A stretch of DNA of 64,000 nucleotides from Acidobacteriaceae bacterium (GTDB taxonomy: Bacteria > Acidobacteriota > Terriglobia > Bryobacterales > Bryobacteraceae), in assembly GCA_020247055.1 (NCBI GenBank), contig JADCJL010000023.1, positions 25,296 through 89,295 on the forward strand, given 5' to 3'. Both the position numbers and the translations under genes were made by a program. The stretch's first letter is position 1; each line of letters opens with the position of its first letter. Below are positions 45,728 to 54,770 of the stretch, piece by piece. The notes beneath the pieces are model-generated. The model was not told where the DNA came from and ran no database searches. It was given only the letters and a program-made list of their open reading frames with translations.

Positions 45728-47050
45728 TCAAGCCACCTCATCGAGACTCTTGAGTTTTGCGCTCAGCGTTGTCCGCTTCAGCCGCAGCATATCCGCCGCC
45801 TGCTTCTTGTTTCCGTTACTGCGGCGGAGCGCCTGTTCAATGAGCGTTCGCTCCAGGCGTTGAATGGTGGCCGTGAAGTCCAACCCCTGCTCCGGCAGGT
45901 TTGGCGCCGACTCCGGCTGCGGCGCCGGGGGGCTAACGTTAGCGTTAACGCTAACGCTGGCGCGCACCGGCAGACTAAAATCGCCGCAATGCAGCATCGG
46001 CCGGTCTCCGCTCAGCGCCACCGCCCGCTCAACCGTATTCTCCAACTGGCGCACGTTGCCCGGCCAACCATACTCCTGCAGCCGCTCGAGCGCATCGGCG
46101 GCCACCCGTTTCCGCGGCAAATCCTCGGCGCGGCAAACCTTGTCGACGAAGTGCTCGAGCAGCATGGGGATGTCGTCCGCACGCTCCCGCAGCGGCGGCA
46201 GCTGCAGCGGCACCACGTTGAGCCGGTAGTAGAGATCTTCCCGGAACCGCCCCCGGTCGATCCGCTCTTCGAGATTGGCGTTGGTGGCCGAAACGACGCG
46301 CACGTCGAGCTTGACCATTTCGCTCGACCCCAGCCGCTGGCACTCCCGCTCCTGCAGCACCCGCAACAGTTTCGCCTGCGTCTCAATCGGCATATCGCCG
46401 ATTTCGTCGAGGAAGATCGTCCCCTTGTCCGCCTCTTCAAAGCGCCCTTTGCGGGCCTGAAAGGCTCCCGTATACGCCCCCTTCACGTGGCCGAAAAGTT
46501 CGGCCTCGAGCAGCGCCTCCGGCAAGGCGGTGCAGTTGACCGAGACCATCGCCTCCCGCGCCCGCAGGCTGGCGGCGTGGATGGCCTTGGCGACCACCTC
46601 TTTCCCGGTCCCGGTCTCCCCGGAGATCAGAACCGTGCTCCGGCGCGGACCCAGCAACCGGATCGTGTCCAGCACGGGCCGCATCGCCGCGCTGTCCCCA
46701 ATCAACAGCCGCCGCCACGGCTCGGGTGCCCGTGGGGGGGGCGCGGGCATCCGCGCCGCCGAAGCCAATGCCGCATCCCGGCTGTCCACGTAATCGCTGG
46801 CGCCGGACCGCAGTAGGACCACCGCCTCCCGCACATGCCGGCCAACAAAGATCACCCGCAGCGCCGGCCGCAGCCGCAACGCGGCCCCCAGCCAGTCCTC
46901 CGGGCTCATCCCGGCAACCGGCAGCTCCACGATCGCCACGGCAAAGCCATGCTGCTGCAGGAGTTGCAGCCCCTGCCAGCCGCTCGTACCGCATTCCCAC
47001 CCCGGCGGCGCCGGGAGAGATCCGTCCAGGTGAAGGTACAGATTCCGCAT
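45728..47050 (-). CDS. Sigma-54-dependent Fis-family transcriptional regulator with degenerate receiver-like N-terminus
   Basis: LISGETGTGKEVVAKAIHAAS, GHVKGAYTGAFQARKGRFEEADKGTIFLDEIGDMPIETQAKLLRVLQE, YGWPGNVRQLENTVERAVAL, C-terminal Fis HTH (NKKQAADMLRLKRTTLSAKLK). Confidence 0.94.
   Translation of the reverse strand: MRNLYLHLDGSLPAPPGWECGTSGWQGLQLLQQHGFAVAIVELPVAGMSPEDWLGAALRLRPALRVIFVGRHVREAVVLLRSGASDYVDSRDAALASAARMPAPPPRAPEPWRRLLIGDSAAMRPVLDTIRLLGPRRSTVLISGETGTGKEVVAKAIHAASLRAREAMVSVNCTALPEALLEAELFGHVKGAYTGAFQARKGRFEEADKGTIFLDEIGDMPIETQAKLLRVLQERECQRLGSSEMVKLDVRVVSATNANLEERIDRGRFREDLYYRLNVVPLQLPPLRERADDIPMLLEHFVDKVCRAEDLPRKRVAADALERLQEYGWPGNVRQLENTVERAVALSGDRPMLHCGDFSLPVRASVSVNANVSPPAPQPESAPNLPEQGLDFTATIQRLERTLIEQALRRSNGNKKQAADMLRLKRTTLSAKLKSLDEVA
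45938..45957. repeat. 20-bp perfect palindrome inside the sigma-54 activator CDS
   Basis: CGTTAGCGTTAACGCTAACG reads identically on both strands. Confidence 0.85.
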
Positions 47051-47247
47051 GCTTGCTATCTCAACCATCGGCCCCGGCGGCCAACCCCAGGAGATCAGAT
47101 TGTCCTGAGTGCTAAACTACAGTTTGCGTGGTGGCCTTCTGCCAAGCTCCGGATTCCTGTGCTAAACCTGTTCCGTTCCGCTCCACCCCGAACCCGTCCT
47201 CGCGTTCGGCCCGTCCTCGGTTGGCAGGACGGCCAGCAGGCAGGATA

Positions 47248-48873
47248 GTGTCCGGAAGTTTGCGCCTGCTTACTGGCGCCCTCCTGCTCTGCTCCACTTT
47301 GGCTCAGGCCAGCCAGACCGATCCCAAACGCTCGCAAAAGGCCTATGAACTCGGGGTAGCCGCCGCGGCCCAGAACCGCCCCGCCGAGGCTCTCGAGGCA
47401 TTCACCACCGCCATCCTCTACGCCCCCGACTTCGCCGATGCCTACCGCGAGCGCGGCAAAGCCTTCCTCCAGCGCAAAGAACCCGCCCGCGCCGCCACCG
47501 ACCTCGAACAGGCGCTCCGCCTCAAACCGGCCGACGCCGAGACCCTCCAGGCCCTCGGACTCCTGCATCTTGAGCGCGGCCGCTGGGAGCTCGCCATCAA
47601 CCGCCTCACCCAGGCCATCGAAGCCGGCGCCGCGAACACCCGAACCTTCTACGGCCGCGCCCAGGCCCGCCTCCAGCAAAAGCAGTACCCCGAAGCCATT
47701 ATCGATCTCACCGCCGCCATCCGCCTCCGCCTCGACGACCCCCAACCCTACTTCGACCGCGCCAAAGCCGCCATGGAACTCCAGCGCTGGCGCGACGCCA
47801 TCGACGACCTCAACCGCTGCATCGACTTCCGTCCCGACTGGGCCGAACCCTTCCTCGAACGCGGCTTCTCGCACGGCCAGATGGGCCTGTTTGAAAACTC
47901 CGTCGCCGACCTCTCCCGCGCCATCCAGATCAATCCTCGCCTCGTCCGCGCCCTCTTCCTGCGCGGTGAAGCGCGCAAGCGCCTCGGCCAGTGGCAGGAG
48001 TCCGTCGACGACCTCTCCGCCGCCATCGAACTCACCCCCAACGACGCCAATCTCTTCATGGCCCGCTCCGGCGCCCTCGTCCAGTTGGGCAAAATCGAGG
48101 CCTCCCTCACCGACCGCTCCGCGGCCATTCGCCTGCAGCCCGATAACCCTCGTGCCTACATCGCCCGCGGTGGCTCCTACCACCTGCTCGGCCGCCACGA
48201 AGAGGGCTTCGCCGATCGGACCAAAGCCATCGAACTCGCCCCGCGCCTCGCCGAAGGCTGGCTGGCCCGCGGCAGCGCTTACTACCTCACCGGCGCCTTC
48301 GACAAGGCCAAGGAAGACCTCGAAGAGGCGCTGCGCCTCGACCCGGACAGCACAGAGATCCCCCCGATTCTCGACCGTACCGTCGAGCGCCTCGCCGCCA
48401 GCACCACCCCGCCACCCCCCGCGGAGCCCACCCCCGCTCCCACCCCCGCCATCAACCCCGAACCCGCCCCGGCTCCGCCCCCCCCAACACCGGAGGTCGC
48501 CAAAACCGCCCCGCCGCCTTCCCGCCCGGCCCCGGCAATCAAGCCCGCGCCCCCGGCTCCCCCCACCGCCGATAGCGCTCATGAACGCGCCCGCGCTCTC
48601 TCCCAGGCCAACCAGTTCGCCGAAGCCATCGTCGAATTCGACCGCGCCATCTCCCTGCGCCCCAACTTCTCCCTCGCCTTCAACGGGCGCGGCTACGCCA
48701 AAATGCGCCTCGGACAGTACGACAAAGCAATTCCTGACTTCACCGAAGCCATCCGGCTGAATCCCCGATACGCCAATGCCTATCGCAATCGCGCCGCCTC
48801 CCACCGCGCCCTCAAGCAGGTCGATCGCGCCGATGAGGACCTCGCGAAAGCCGTCGCGCTCTCGGCCCCATAG
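47248..48873 (+). CDS. Secreted TPR-repeat protein with Pro-rich interdomain linker (GTG start)
   Basis: (M)SGSLRLLTGALLLCSTLAQAS signal; many tandem TPRs; linker TTPPPPAEPTPAPTPAINPEPAPAPPPPTPEVAKTAPPPSRPAPAIKPAPPAPP before a final TPR pair. Confidence 0.88.
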   Translation: MSGSLRLLTGALLLCSTLAQASQTDPKRSQKAYELGVAAAAQNRPAEALEAFTTAILYAPDFADAYRERGKAFLQRKEPARAATDLEQALRLKPADAETLQALGLLHLERGRWELAINRLTQAIEAGAANTRTFYGRAQARLQQKQYPEAIIDLTAAIRLRLDDPQPYFDRAKAAMELQRWRDAIDDLNRCIDFRPDWAEPFLERGFSHGQMGLFENSVADLSRAIQINPRLVRALFLRGEARKRLGQWQESVDDLSAAIELTPNDANLFMARSGALVQLGKIEASLTDRSAAIRLQPDNPRAYIARGGSYHLLGRHEEGFADRTKAIELAPRLAEGWLARGSAYYLTGAFDKAKEDLEEALRLDPDSTEIPPILDRTVERLAASTTPPPPAEPTPAPTPAINPEPAPAPPPPTPEVAKTAPPPSRPAPAIKPAPPAPPTADSAHERARALSQANQFAEAIVEFDRAISLRPNFSLAFNGRGYAKMRLGQYDKAIPDFTEAIRLNPRYANAYRNRAASHRALKQVDRADEDLAKAVALSAP

Positions 48874-48925
48874 GTTGACTTCCCCCTTGGCCTCTGCGGA
48901 CAATTAGAAAACAAACTCACACTTG

Positions 48926-48951
48926 GGAACCATTTGCCTGCAGGGTGCGTC
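48926..48951 (+). promoter_or_regulatory. ECF-type promoter-like motif upstream of 49048..49977
   Basis: GGAACC (48926-48931) - 16 nt - CGTC (48948-48951); read by eye. Confidence 0.3.
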
Positions 48952-48961
48952 TGCCTTGACG

Positions 48962-48975
48962 GGAAACAAGTTTCC
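48962..48975. repeat. Inverted repeat GGAAAC-AA-GTTTCC upstream of 49048 gene
   Basis: Perfect 6-bp arms with 2-nt spacer in the leader between an ECF-like promoter motif and the start codon. Confidence 0.6.
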
Positions 48976-49047
48976 TCCCCTTGCCCGCTCTCCAATCTAT
49001 CTTAAGCTTTCTGCTCAAACTGCCGATTGATCCCTAGAACGACGCTG

Positions 49048-49977
49048 ATGTCAACCTCTTGCGCCTCTTACACGCGACGCCTGTTCCTGAAGGCTCTCGC
49101 CGTCGCTTCCGCCCCGGTTCCCGCCGTGCTTGCCATGACGCCGCTCCTGCGCCGCGACTACCGCGCCGATGCCGTCATACTTCTCTTCTCCCTGCCCATC
49201 TACACCCGGGAGGGCGTGGGCGGTGGATTTGCTGCTGCCCGCCTGCAGGATGAGTCCGGGCAGACCATCGAATCGCTCCAGTTCGCCGCCGGTTCCGACC
49301 CGGAACGCGCCCGCGGCTTGAACCGGCTCGGCTTCATTCAGGAGACGGTAAAGTCCGAAGGCGGCGCCCCCGCCGAAACCGTCTACACCGGTTTCATGAC
49401 CGCCTCCGATGAACAGAGCTTCGCGCAGGCCAAATCGGCTCTCGAAGCCAGCGCCGAAAAGCTGCAGTACCAGGCCATCGAAGGTCAGATCCAATCGGGT
49501 GCCGCCCGCTCCCGCTCCGTCCGCTTTGAAACCCCCGCCGCGTGGAATTGGACCCGTTTTGAAGAGCTGTACCCCTTCGCCGAACAGATGATCCGCCAGG
49601 CCGCGCCCAAAGGTAAAGAGGTGGTTCTCTACGCCCGCAGCGCCTCGCGGTCCTTCCTGTCCGCGATTATGCAGACCATCCGCGACCCGGCTGAAAAGAC
49701 CGAATGCACCTTTGTCTACGGCGGCGGCGAGCACAAACTGGTCGCCGAAAAGCGCGGGGACGAAAAGGTCGCCAAACGCCTCGCCGCCCGCGGCCTAACC
49801 CGCTTCCCGGAGCGTATCATCGCCGTCCACGGCCGCCTGCAGGAGCTTCGCGGCTCCCGCGGCAGCAAGTTCCGCCTCTGGTTTGAGAAAGGATCGGACA
49901 ATCCGCTCCCGCTCCGCATCGAGTTCCAACCCAAAGCCTTCCTCGCGCTCGCCTTCGAAGCCAAAACGGCCGGATAG
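49048..49977 (+). CDS. Tat-signal-bearing hypothetical protein
   Basis: MSTSCASYTRRLFLKALAVASAPVPAVLA; 309 aa, protein-like composition; no family recognised. Confidence 0.72.
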   Translation: MSTSCASYTRRLFLKALAVASAPVPAVLAMTPLLRRDYRADAVILLFSLPIYTREGVGGGFAAARLQDESGQTIESLQFAAGSDPERARGLNRLGFIQETVKSEGGAPAETVYTGFMTASDEQSFAQAKSALEASAEKLQYQAIEGQIQSGAARSRSVRFETPAAWNWTRFEELYPFAEQMIRQAAPKGKEVVLYARSASRSFLSAIMQTIRDPAEKTECTFVYGGGEHKLVAEKRGDEKVAKRLAARGLTRFPERIIAVHGRLQELRGSRGSKFRLWFEKGSDNPLPLRIEFQPKAFLALAFEAKTAG

Positions 49978-50017
49978 GGAAGAAGGCCGGGTCGGGAAGA
50001 CGGCCTGATCTCCCGGC

Positions 50018-52282
50018 TCAATACCGCGCGTTCGTCCGCCGGCCAGCCGTTTCGCCCCGCAGCCAGATAAAGAGCGGCGCGTGCGGCGCCGGCGATGGCC
50101 AAGGCACCGCCAGCCGCAGCCGCTGCCGGCCCTCGACGTTAGCCGGCAGCTCCGTCACCGCGACCCCTTCCCGCTCATTCCAGCCCACCCGGACAATCCG
50201 CTCGAGGCCGTTACCCGTCAGTTCGCCCCAGTACTGACTCGGCCCCGCCGCCTCGCCGCTCAAAGCAAATCCCAACACCTCCGGACGCCGGACCAGCGCC
50301 CCCAGCTCCACCACCGCTCCCCCGGGCTCCACCTCCAACGTCACCGGACACCCGTCGGCCCCCTCCGGTCGCACCACCACAAACCACTCCCGGTCGCTCA
50401 ACCGGTCGGCCCGCTCCAGCTTGGCGCACTGCCCCGCCCGCGGAGCCTCCGCCAAGGCACCCGAAAGCCGGAGCGCCACGCTCACCGGTCCCCCGGCGTC
50501 CACCTCCTTCTCCCGCAGTTCCACCGAACCGGCCGGCGGCGCGGCCCGCTGCACACTCTGTACCGTCACCGCCGGAGGCAGCACCTGCACCGCATTCGGC
50601 CACTTCACCGGCAGGTTCCTGCCGCCTACCCAGGCCTGCAGCTCCCAGCTCGTCCCCGGCTGCGCCTGCGGATGCAGCCGTACCTCGACCTCCTGCCGCT
50701 CCCGCTGCCACTGCACCGTTCCGCCCGCAAACTCCCACCGCTCCACCTGCTCAAGACGCTCCCCTGTTAACCGGATCCGCTGCGCCGAACCGTCCTGCCG
50801 GATCCGCCACGGGCCCCCGGTCAGCTGCGGCGCCGGGCCGTGCACCATCGCCGCAAACGCATGGGTCGCCCCGTCGGCGCGCGTCAGCCACACCCGGTGC
50901 GCTCCCGGCCGCAACCGGTCCGTGTCCACCTCCAGCTCTAACTCCAGTCCCGGCCCCGCCAACGGGACAAACCGCGCCGCCACTCGCTCGGCCAGCGCAT
51001 CAGCCGCCGATTCGAGCTCGACTTTGGTCACAAACTGCAGGTCTGCCCCGTGCAGGCGCAGCCGCACCCGGCCCCGCCCGGCCTCCAACGCATCCGCCGA
51101 CGCCTCCGTCAGCCGGATCGCCGCCAAATCCGGCAGCTCATGCACCGTCACCGCCTGCGGCGCCCGCAACTCCTGCCACTCCCAGTCCCCCGCCAGCGCA
51201 TAGCGCCCCGGCGCCGGCGGCTTGGCCAACTGCAGCGTACCGCCCTGCACCGTTCCCCCCACCGGCGCCGAACCCCCCGCCGCATCCACCCAACGCCACT
51301 GCCGTACCTGGCTCCACGCCGCCGCTGGCTCAGCAAACTCGACGCGCGCCGGCAAGCCCGCCGCCAGATGCAGCGGCGCGCGCAGCGCCAGCGCCGGCGT
51401 CTTCGCCTCCGGCAGCCGCCGCGCCCACAAATAAGCGAACCGCACCCCGCTGCCCGACTCCCGCTTGGCGCACAGCGCCGCGTCCCGGCGCAGCGCGCTG
51501 CGGAACTCCGTCCGCGGAAACGCCACGCTACGGAGATTCAAAAACAGCGAGGCGCTCGTCGCCGCCACCGCCACCGTGTTCCCCAGAAACAGCCCCGCCA
51601 CCGCCGCCGCCAGCCCCGCCGATTGCTGCCAGCGCACCCGCGGCTCCGGCGACAGCGGGTCGTAGGCCGCCAGCGCCGGGTTCACCGCCCGCAGCATCGT
51701 TAGCGTCTGCTGGTCGAGCGTCGCATTGCGATCAAGACGCGTGCCGCCCGCCCCGCTCGTCGCAAAGCCCCGCAACGCCGCCTCCATCGTCTGGGCATCG
51801 GTCGAAGGCCGGCTCATGGCCGCCAGCAGCGTCTCCACCTGCGTAGTCCGCTCCCCGTACTCGGCCAGTTGCACCACCAACTCCGGATCCTTTTTGACCA
51901 TGTCGCGGACCCGCTCCGCCCGCAGCCCCGCCGGGCCGTAGGCGAGCGCCACCACCGCGGCATCGTAGCCCAACTCCCACCGCTGCCGCCCCAGCGCCGG
52001 CTTCCGCTCCATTACCTGCAACTCCTGCCCCTCTTTCGGCGCCACCAGCAGCACGACGTCGGCCTTGTCGAGATCCTCGCCCGGCACGGGATCGCCGGGC
52101 ACATAGACCACCGTATCCCCCTTCCGCAGCGTGTTAACGTCCTCGATCGGTAGGGCGCCCGTCTCCCCGGGCCGCTCGACCCGCAAACGAAAATGCGCCA
52201 CGGCCGAACCACCCGGACAGACCGGTTCGGCCGTGGCGTATACACAGGAGAACGTTATCAGGAGAAGAACAGTTTCACGCAC
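50018..52282 (-). CDS. Large secreted hypothetical protein
   Basis: MRETVLLLITFSCVYATAEP signal peptide; 754 aa; internal hydrophobic segment (SAGLAAAVAGLFLGNTVAVAATSASLFL). Confidence 0.75.
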   Translation of the reverse strand: MRETVLLLITFSCVYATAEPVCPGGSAVAHFRLRVERPGETGALPIEDVNTLRKGDTVVYVPGDPVPGEDLDKADVVLLVAPKEGQELQVMERKPALGRQRWELGYDAAVVALAYGPAGLRAERVRDMVKKDPELVVQLAEYGERTTQVETLLAAMSRPSTDAQTMEAALRGFATSGAGGTRLDRNATLDQQTLTMLRAVNPALAAYDPLSPEPRVRWQQSAGLAAAVAGLFLGNTVAVAATSASLFLNLRSVAFPRTEFRSALRRDAALCAKRESGSGVRFAYLWARRLPEAKTPALALRAPLHLAAGLPARVEFAEPAAAWSQVRQWRWVDAAGGSAPVGGTVQGGTLQLAKPPAPGRYALAGDWEWQELRAPQAVTVHELPDLAAIRLTEASADALEAGRGRVRLRLHGADLQFVTKVELESAADALAERVAARFVPLAGPGLELELEVDTDRLRPGAHRVWLTRADGATHAFAAMVHGPAPQLTGGPWRIRQDGSAQRIRLTGERLEQVERWEFAGGTVQWQRERQEVEVRLHPQAQPGTSWELQAWVGGRNLPVKWPNAVQVLPPAVTVQSVQRAAPPAGSVELREKEVDAGGPVSVALRLSGALAEAPRAGQCAKLERADRLSDREWFVVVRPEGADGCPVTLEVEPGGAVVELGALVRRPEVLGFALSGEAAGPSQYWGELTGNGLERIVRVGWNEREGVAVTELPANVEGRQRLRLAVPWPSPAPHAPLFIWLRGETAGRRTNARY

Positions 52283-52318
52283 TCACTTCTAGCAGACGCG
52301 CCCGGCCGGAAAAAGGTT

Positions 52319-53203
52319 TTACTGTGGTTGCGGTTTCTTAATAAAAGCGACGGTTCGCTCCAGCGCATCGAGCGTGGCGTCCAGCAGCGGCTCGTCGCGG
52401 CCGGCGTGGCCCTGCGGTCCCATGACGAAGTCGTGGTAGCCGTTTTCGTAGATCAGCATCCGCACGGGTTTCCCCAGGGCGACGGCCAGGTCGTGAAAGG
52501 GTTCGTCCACCGCGATTAGATTATCCTTGGTTCCCACGAGCAGCAGCACGGGGCACTGCAGCGCGGCGAGGTTCTTCCGGGCGATGGCCTCGTTGACCGG
52601 CACAGTTTTGGCATCGCGCGTCCACCCCTGCACCCCGAGGAACTCGATGACGGCCGGAGCGCCGAGCACGGCGGCGTGGAGTTTCGTTCGTCCGGCCGGA
52701 TGCGCCACCAGGTTCCCGCCGAGGCTGACGCCGTAGGCGGAAATCCGCGCCGGGTCGACGTAGGGTTGCTTCCGCAGCCACTCCACCACGGCCAGCCCGT
52801 CGTCGACGTAGGTGGGGCTTTTGGCCTCGGCCACGCTGGCCATCATGGGGGTGGGGTGGCGATAATCGGCCACTACGACCACGTAGCCTTCCTGGAGAAA
52901 CCGCTCCCAGACGGGTCCGCCGGTATCGCCCCGCACCCAGGTGACCAACTTCTCCATGCCCCGGCCGCCCGGTGCGCCGTGAAAGTGGACCAACACGGGG
53001 AAGGGCCCCGGGCCCTTCGGTTTACGGAGCGCCGCGGCCACATACAGGCCGTCTTTGGATTTGATGTAAACCTGCTCCACCGGCGAATCAGCCAGGCTTA
53101 CGGCGTGAACGTAGCTTTCATGCGGCAGCACTTTGCCCCCGGGCAGCCGCTCTTTTTCGGCGAGCAGGGGCAGGGCAAGGAAAATCCAGGCACAGGTTTT
53201 CAT
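52319..53203 (-). CDS. Alpha/beta hydrolase, prolyl oligopeptidase (S9)-like
   Basis: PFPVLVHFHGAPGGRG, GYVVVVADYRH, ISAYGVSLGGNLVAH (GxSxGG nucleophile elbow), CPVLLLVGTKDNLIAVDEP, ENGYHDFVMG. Confidence 0.9.
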   Translation of the reverse strand: MKTCAWIFLALPLLAEKERLPGGKVLPHESYVHAVSLADSPVEQVYIKSKDGLYVAAALRKPKGPGPFPVLVHFHGAPGGRGMEKLVTWVRGDTGGPVWERFLQEGYVVVVADYRHPTPMMASVAEAKSPTYVDDGLAVVEWLRKQPYVDPARISAYGVSLGGNLVAHPAGRTKLHAAVLGAPAVIEFLGVQGWTRDAKTVPVNEAIARKNLAALQCPVLLLVGTKDNLIAVDEPFHDLAVALGKPVRMLIYENGYHDFVMGPQGHAGRDEPLLDATLDALERTVAFIKKPQPQ

Positions 53204-53224
53204 GCTACGTTACGATATCAGCCA

Positions 53225-53893
53225 ATGGACCCCGCCCCCCAACCGGCCTTGCTCCTCGGCTCCACCGGCCTCATCGGTCGCGCTCTCCGCGACCTCCTCC
53301 TCGCCCACTCCCCCTTCCACCCTCTCACCGCCCTCGTCCGCCGTCCCTCCGGCCTCTCCCACCCCCACCTCGTTGAAATCGTCTCCAACTTCGCAGACCT
53401 CGACGCCCTCCCGCCCCCCGTTACCCTCTTCTGCTCCCTCGGCACCACCCTCAAAGCCGCCGGCTCCCCCGCGGCCTTCCGCCGCATCGACTACGAAATC
53501 CCCCTCCGCCTCGCCCAATGGGCCCGCCGCCACGGCGCCCAACACCTCCTCCTCGTCTCCTCCATCGGCGCCGATCCCCACTCCTCCAACCTCTACCTCC
53601 GCGTCAAAGGCGAACTCGAACGCGACCTCGCCGCGCTCCACTTTCCCTCCCTCGATATCTTCCAGCCCAGCGTCCTGCTCGGCCCCCGCCCCGCACTCCG
53701 CCCCGCCGAATGGATCAGCCAGCGCGTCCTCAAGGCCCTGCCCTTCCTGCTCCCCGGTCCGCTCCGGCCCTACCGCGCCATCCCCGCCGCCACCGTCGCC
53801 GCCGCCATGGCCGCCGCCGCCCGCTCCCCCCTACCCGGCCTCCGCCGCCACCGCTACGACGAAATCCTCAACTTAGCAGCACGCGCCACGTAA
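53225..53893 (+). CDS. NAD(P)H-binding / oxidoreductase Rossmann protein
   Basis: ALLLGSTGLIGRALRDLLLAHSPFHPLTALVRR; TLFCSLGTTLKAAGSPAAFRRIDYEIPLRLAQWARRHGAQHLLLVSSIGADPHSSNLYLRVKGELERDL. Confidence 0.9.
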   Translation: MDPAPQPALLLGSTGLIGRALRDLLLAHSPFHPLTALVRRPSGLSHPHLVEIVSNFADLDALPPPVTLFCSLGTTLKAAGSPAAFRRIDYEIPLRLAQWARRHGAQHLLLVSSIGADPHSSNLYLRVKGELERDLAALHFPSLDIFQPSVLLGPRPALRPAEWISQRVLKALPFLLPGPLRPYRAIPAATVAAAMAAAARSPLPGLRRHRYDEILNLAARAT

Positions 53894-54770
53894 CCACCAC
53901 CAGCGCGTGGCACACCATCGCCGCCCGAATGCTCCCCGCCTCCAAAAACGCCCGCCCATACACCCAGTGCGCCAGCGCGGCCAGCAACGCAAACCGCCAG
54001 TTCGGAAACTGCCGGAACGGCAAATGCGCCGCCCCGCACAACAGCGCCACCCCCACCTGCGCCCCCCGCCAACTCCCCATCCACTCGGCAAACCACGGCA
54101 GCAGCATCCCCCGAAACAAAAAATTCTCCCGCAGCGCCACGAAAATATAGATTCCGAAAAACGTCCCCACCGCGTTCAACAACAGCTTTTCCCAAATCCA
54201 CGGCCCCTGCCGCAACCCCGTAAACCCGATCGCCCAACCCACCGCCGCCCCCACCGGCAAAAACAGCCCATACCACCGCAGCCCAATCCCCACCTCCCGC
54301 CAGCTCGGCACAAACCCGAAACCCACCCCCGTTTGCCCCCGCACCTCCAGCACCGCCCAGATCAAAATCCGCGCCCACGCCAGCTCCCCCAGAATCGCCA
54401 GCGGCAGCTTCGCCAGCGGCGCCGGGTACAGATGCTCGCTCAGCTTGCCCAGCGTAATCGCCCCGTATAGCAGCGCGTACAGCGCATCCGTCCACCGGCT
54501 CGCCGGCAGCACGACGAACCAGAAGGCCATCACCCCGGCTACCGCTAGCACGAGAGGATGCGCCCCCACCAGCAGCGCCGGCACCGCTACGCTCACCGCC
54601 ATACTCCACGGCCGCCACCACCGCCGCGCCGCCTCGTTCCCCATCGAAAGGAACATCGCCGCTTCCAGGATCAGCGCCGCCAGCGCCGGCCCCGCCTCCT
54701 CCCAAGCGATACTGTGCGTAGAGAGATAGATTCCGCCGCCGGCCGCCAGTACCGGCAGCAACACCGCCAT
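53868..54770 (-). CDS. CPBP-family intramembrane metalloprotease
   Basis: Multiple TM segments; ALRENFLFRGMLLPWFAEW, LLCGAAHLPFRQFPNWRFALLAALAHWVYGRAF, MVCHALVVVTWRVLL. Confidence 0.82.
   Translation of the reverse strand: MAVLLPVLAAGGGIYLSTHSIAWEEAGPALAALILEAAMFLSMGNEAARRWWRPWSMAVSVAVPALLVGAHPLVLAVAGVMAFWFVVLPASRWTDALYALLYGAITLGKLSEHLYPAPLAKLPLAILGELAWARILIWAVLEVRGQTGVGFGFVPSWREVGIGLRWYGLFLPVGAAVGWAIGFTGLRQGPWIWEKLLLNAVGTFFGIYIFVALRENFLFRGMLLPWFAEWMGSWRGAQVGVALLCGAAHLPFRQFPNWRFALLAALAHWVYGRAFLEAGSIRAAMVCHALVVVTWRVLLS

Noticed and set aside
48405-48560. Possible frameshift or repeat expansion in the Pro-rich stretch of the TPR protein
   Set aside because: Frame is intact and TPR coding resumes on the other side; it reads as an ordinary Pro/Ala linker.
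48890-48925. TTGACT-N18-GACAAT as sigma-70 promoter for the 49048 gene
   Set aside because: Weak -10 and it would sit inside or next to the TPR gene stop; the ECF-like motif further downstream fits better, though neither is proven.
52676-53224. N-terminal extension of the Rossmann-fold gene
   Set aside because: Antisense to the alpha/beta hydrolase gene; the fold starts at MDPAPQPALLLGSTGLIG (53225).
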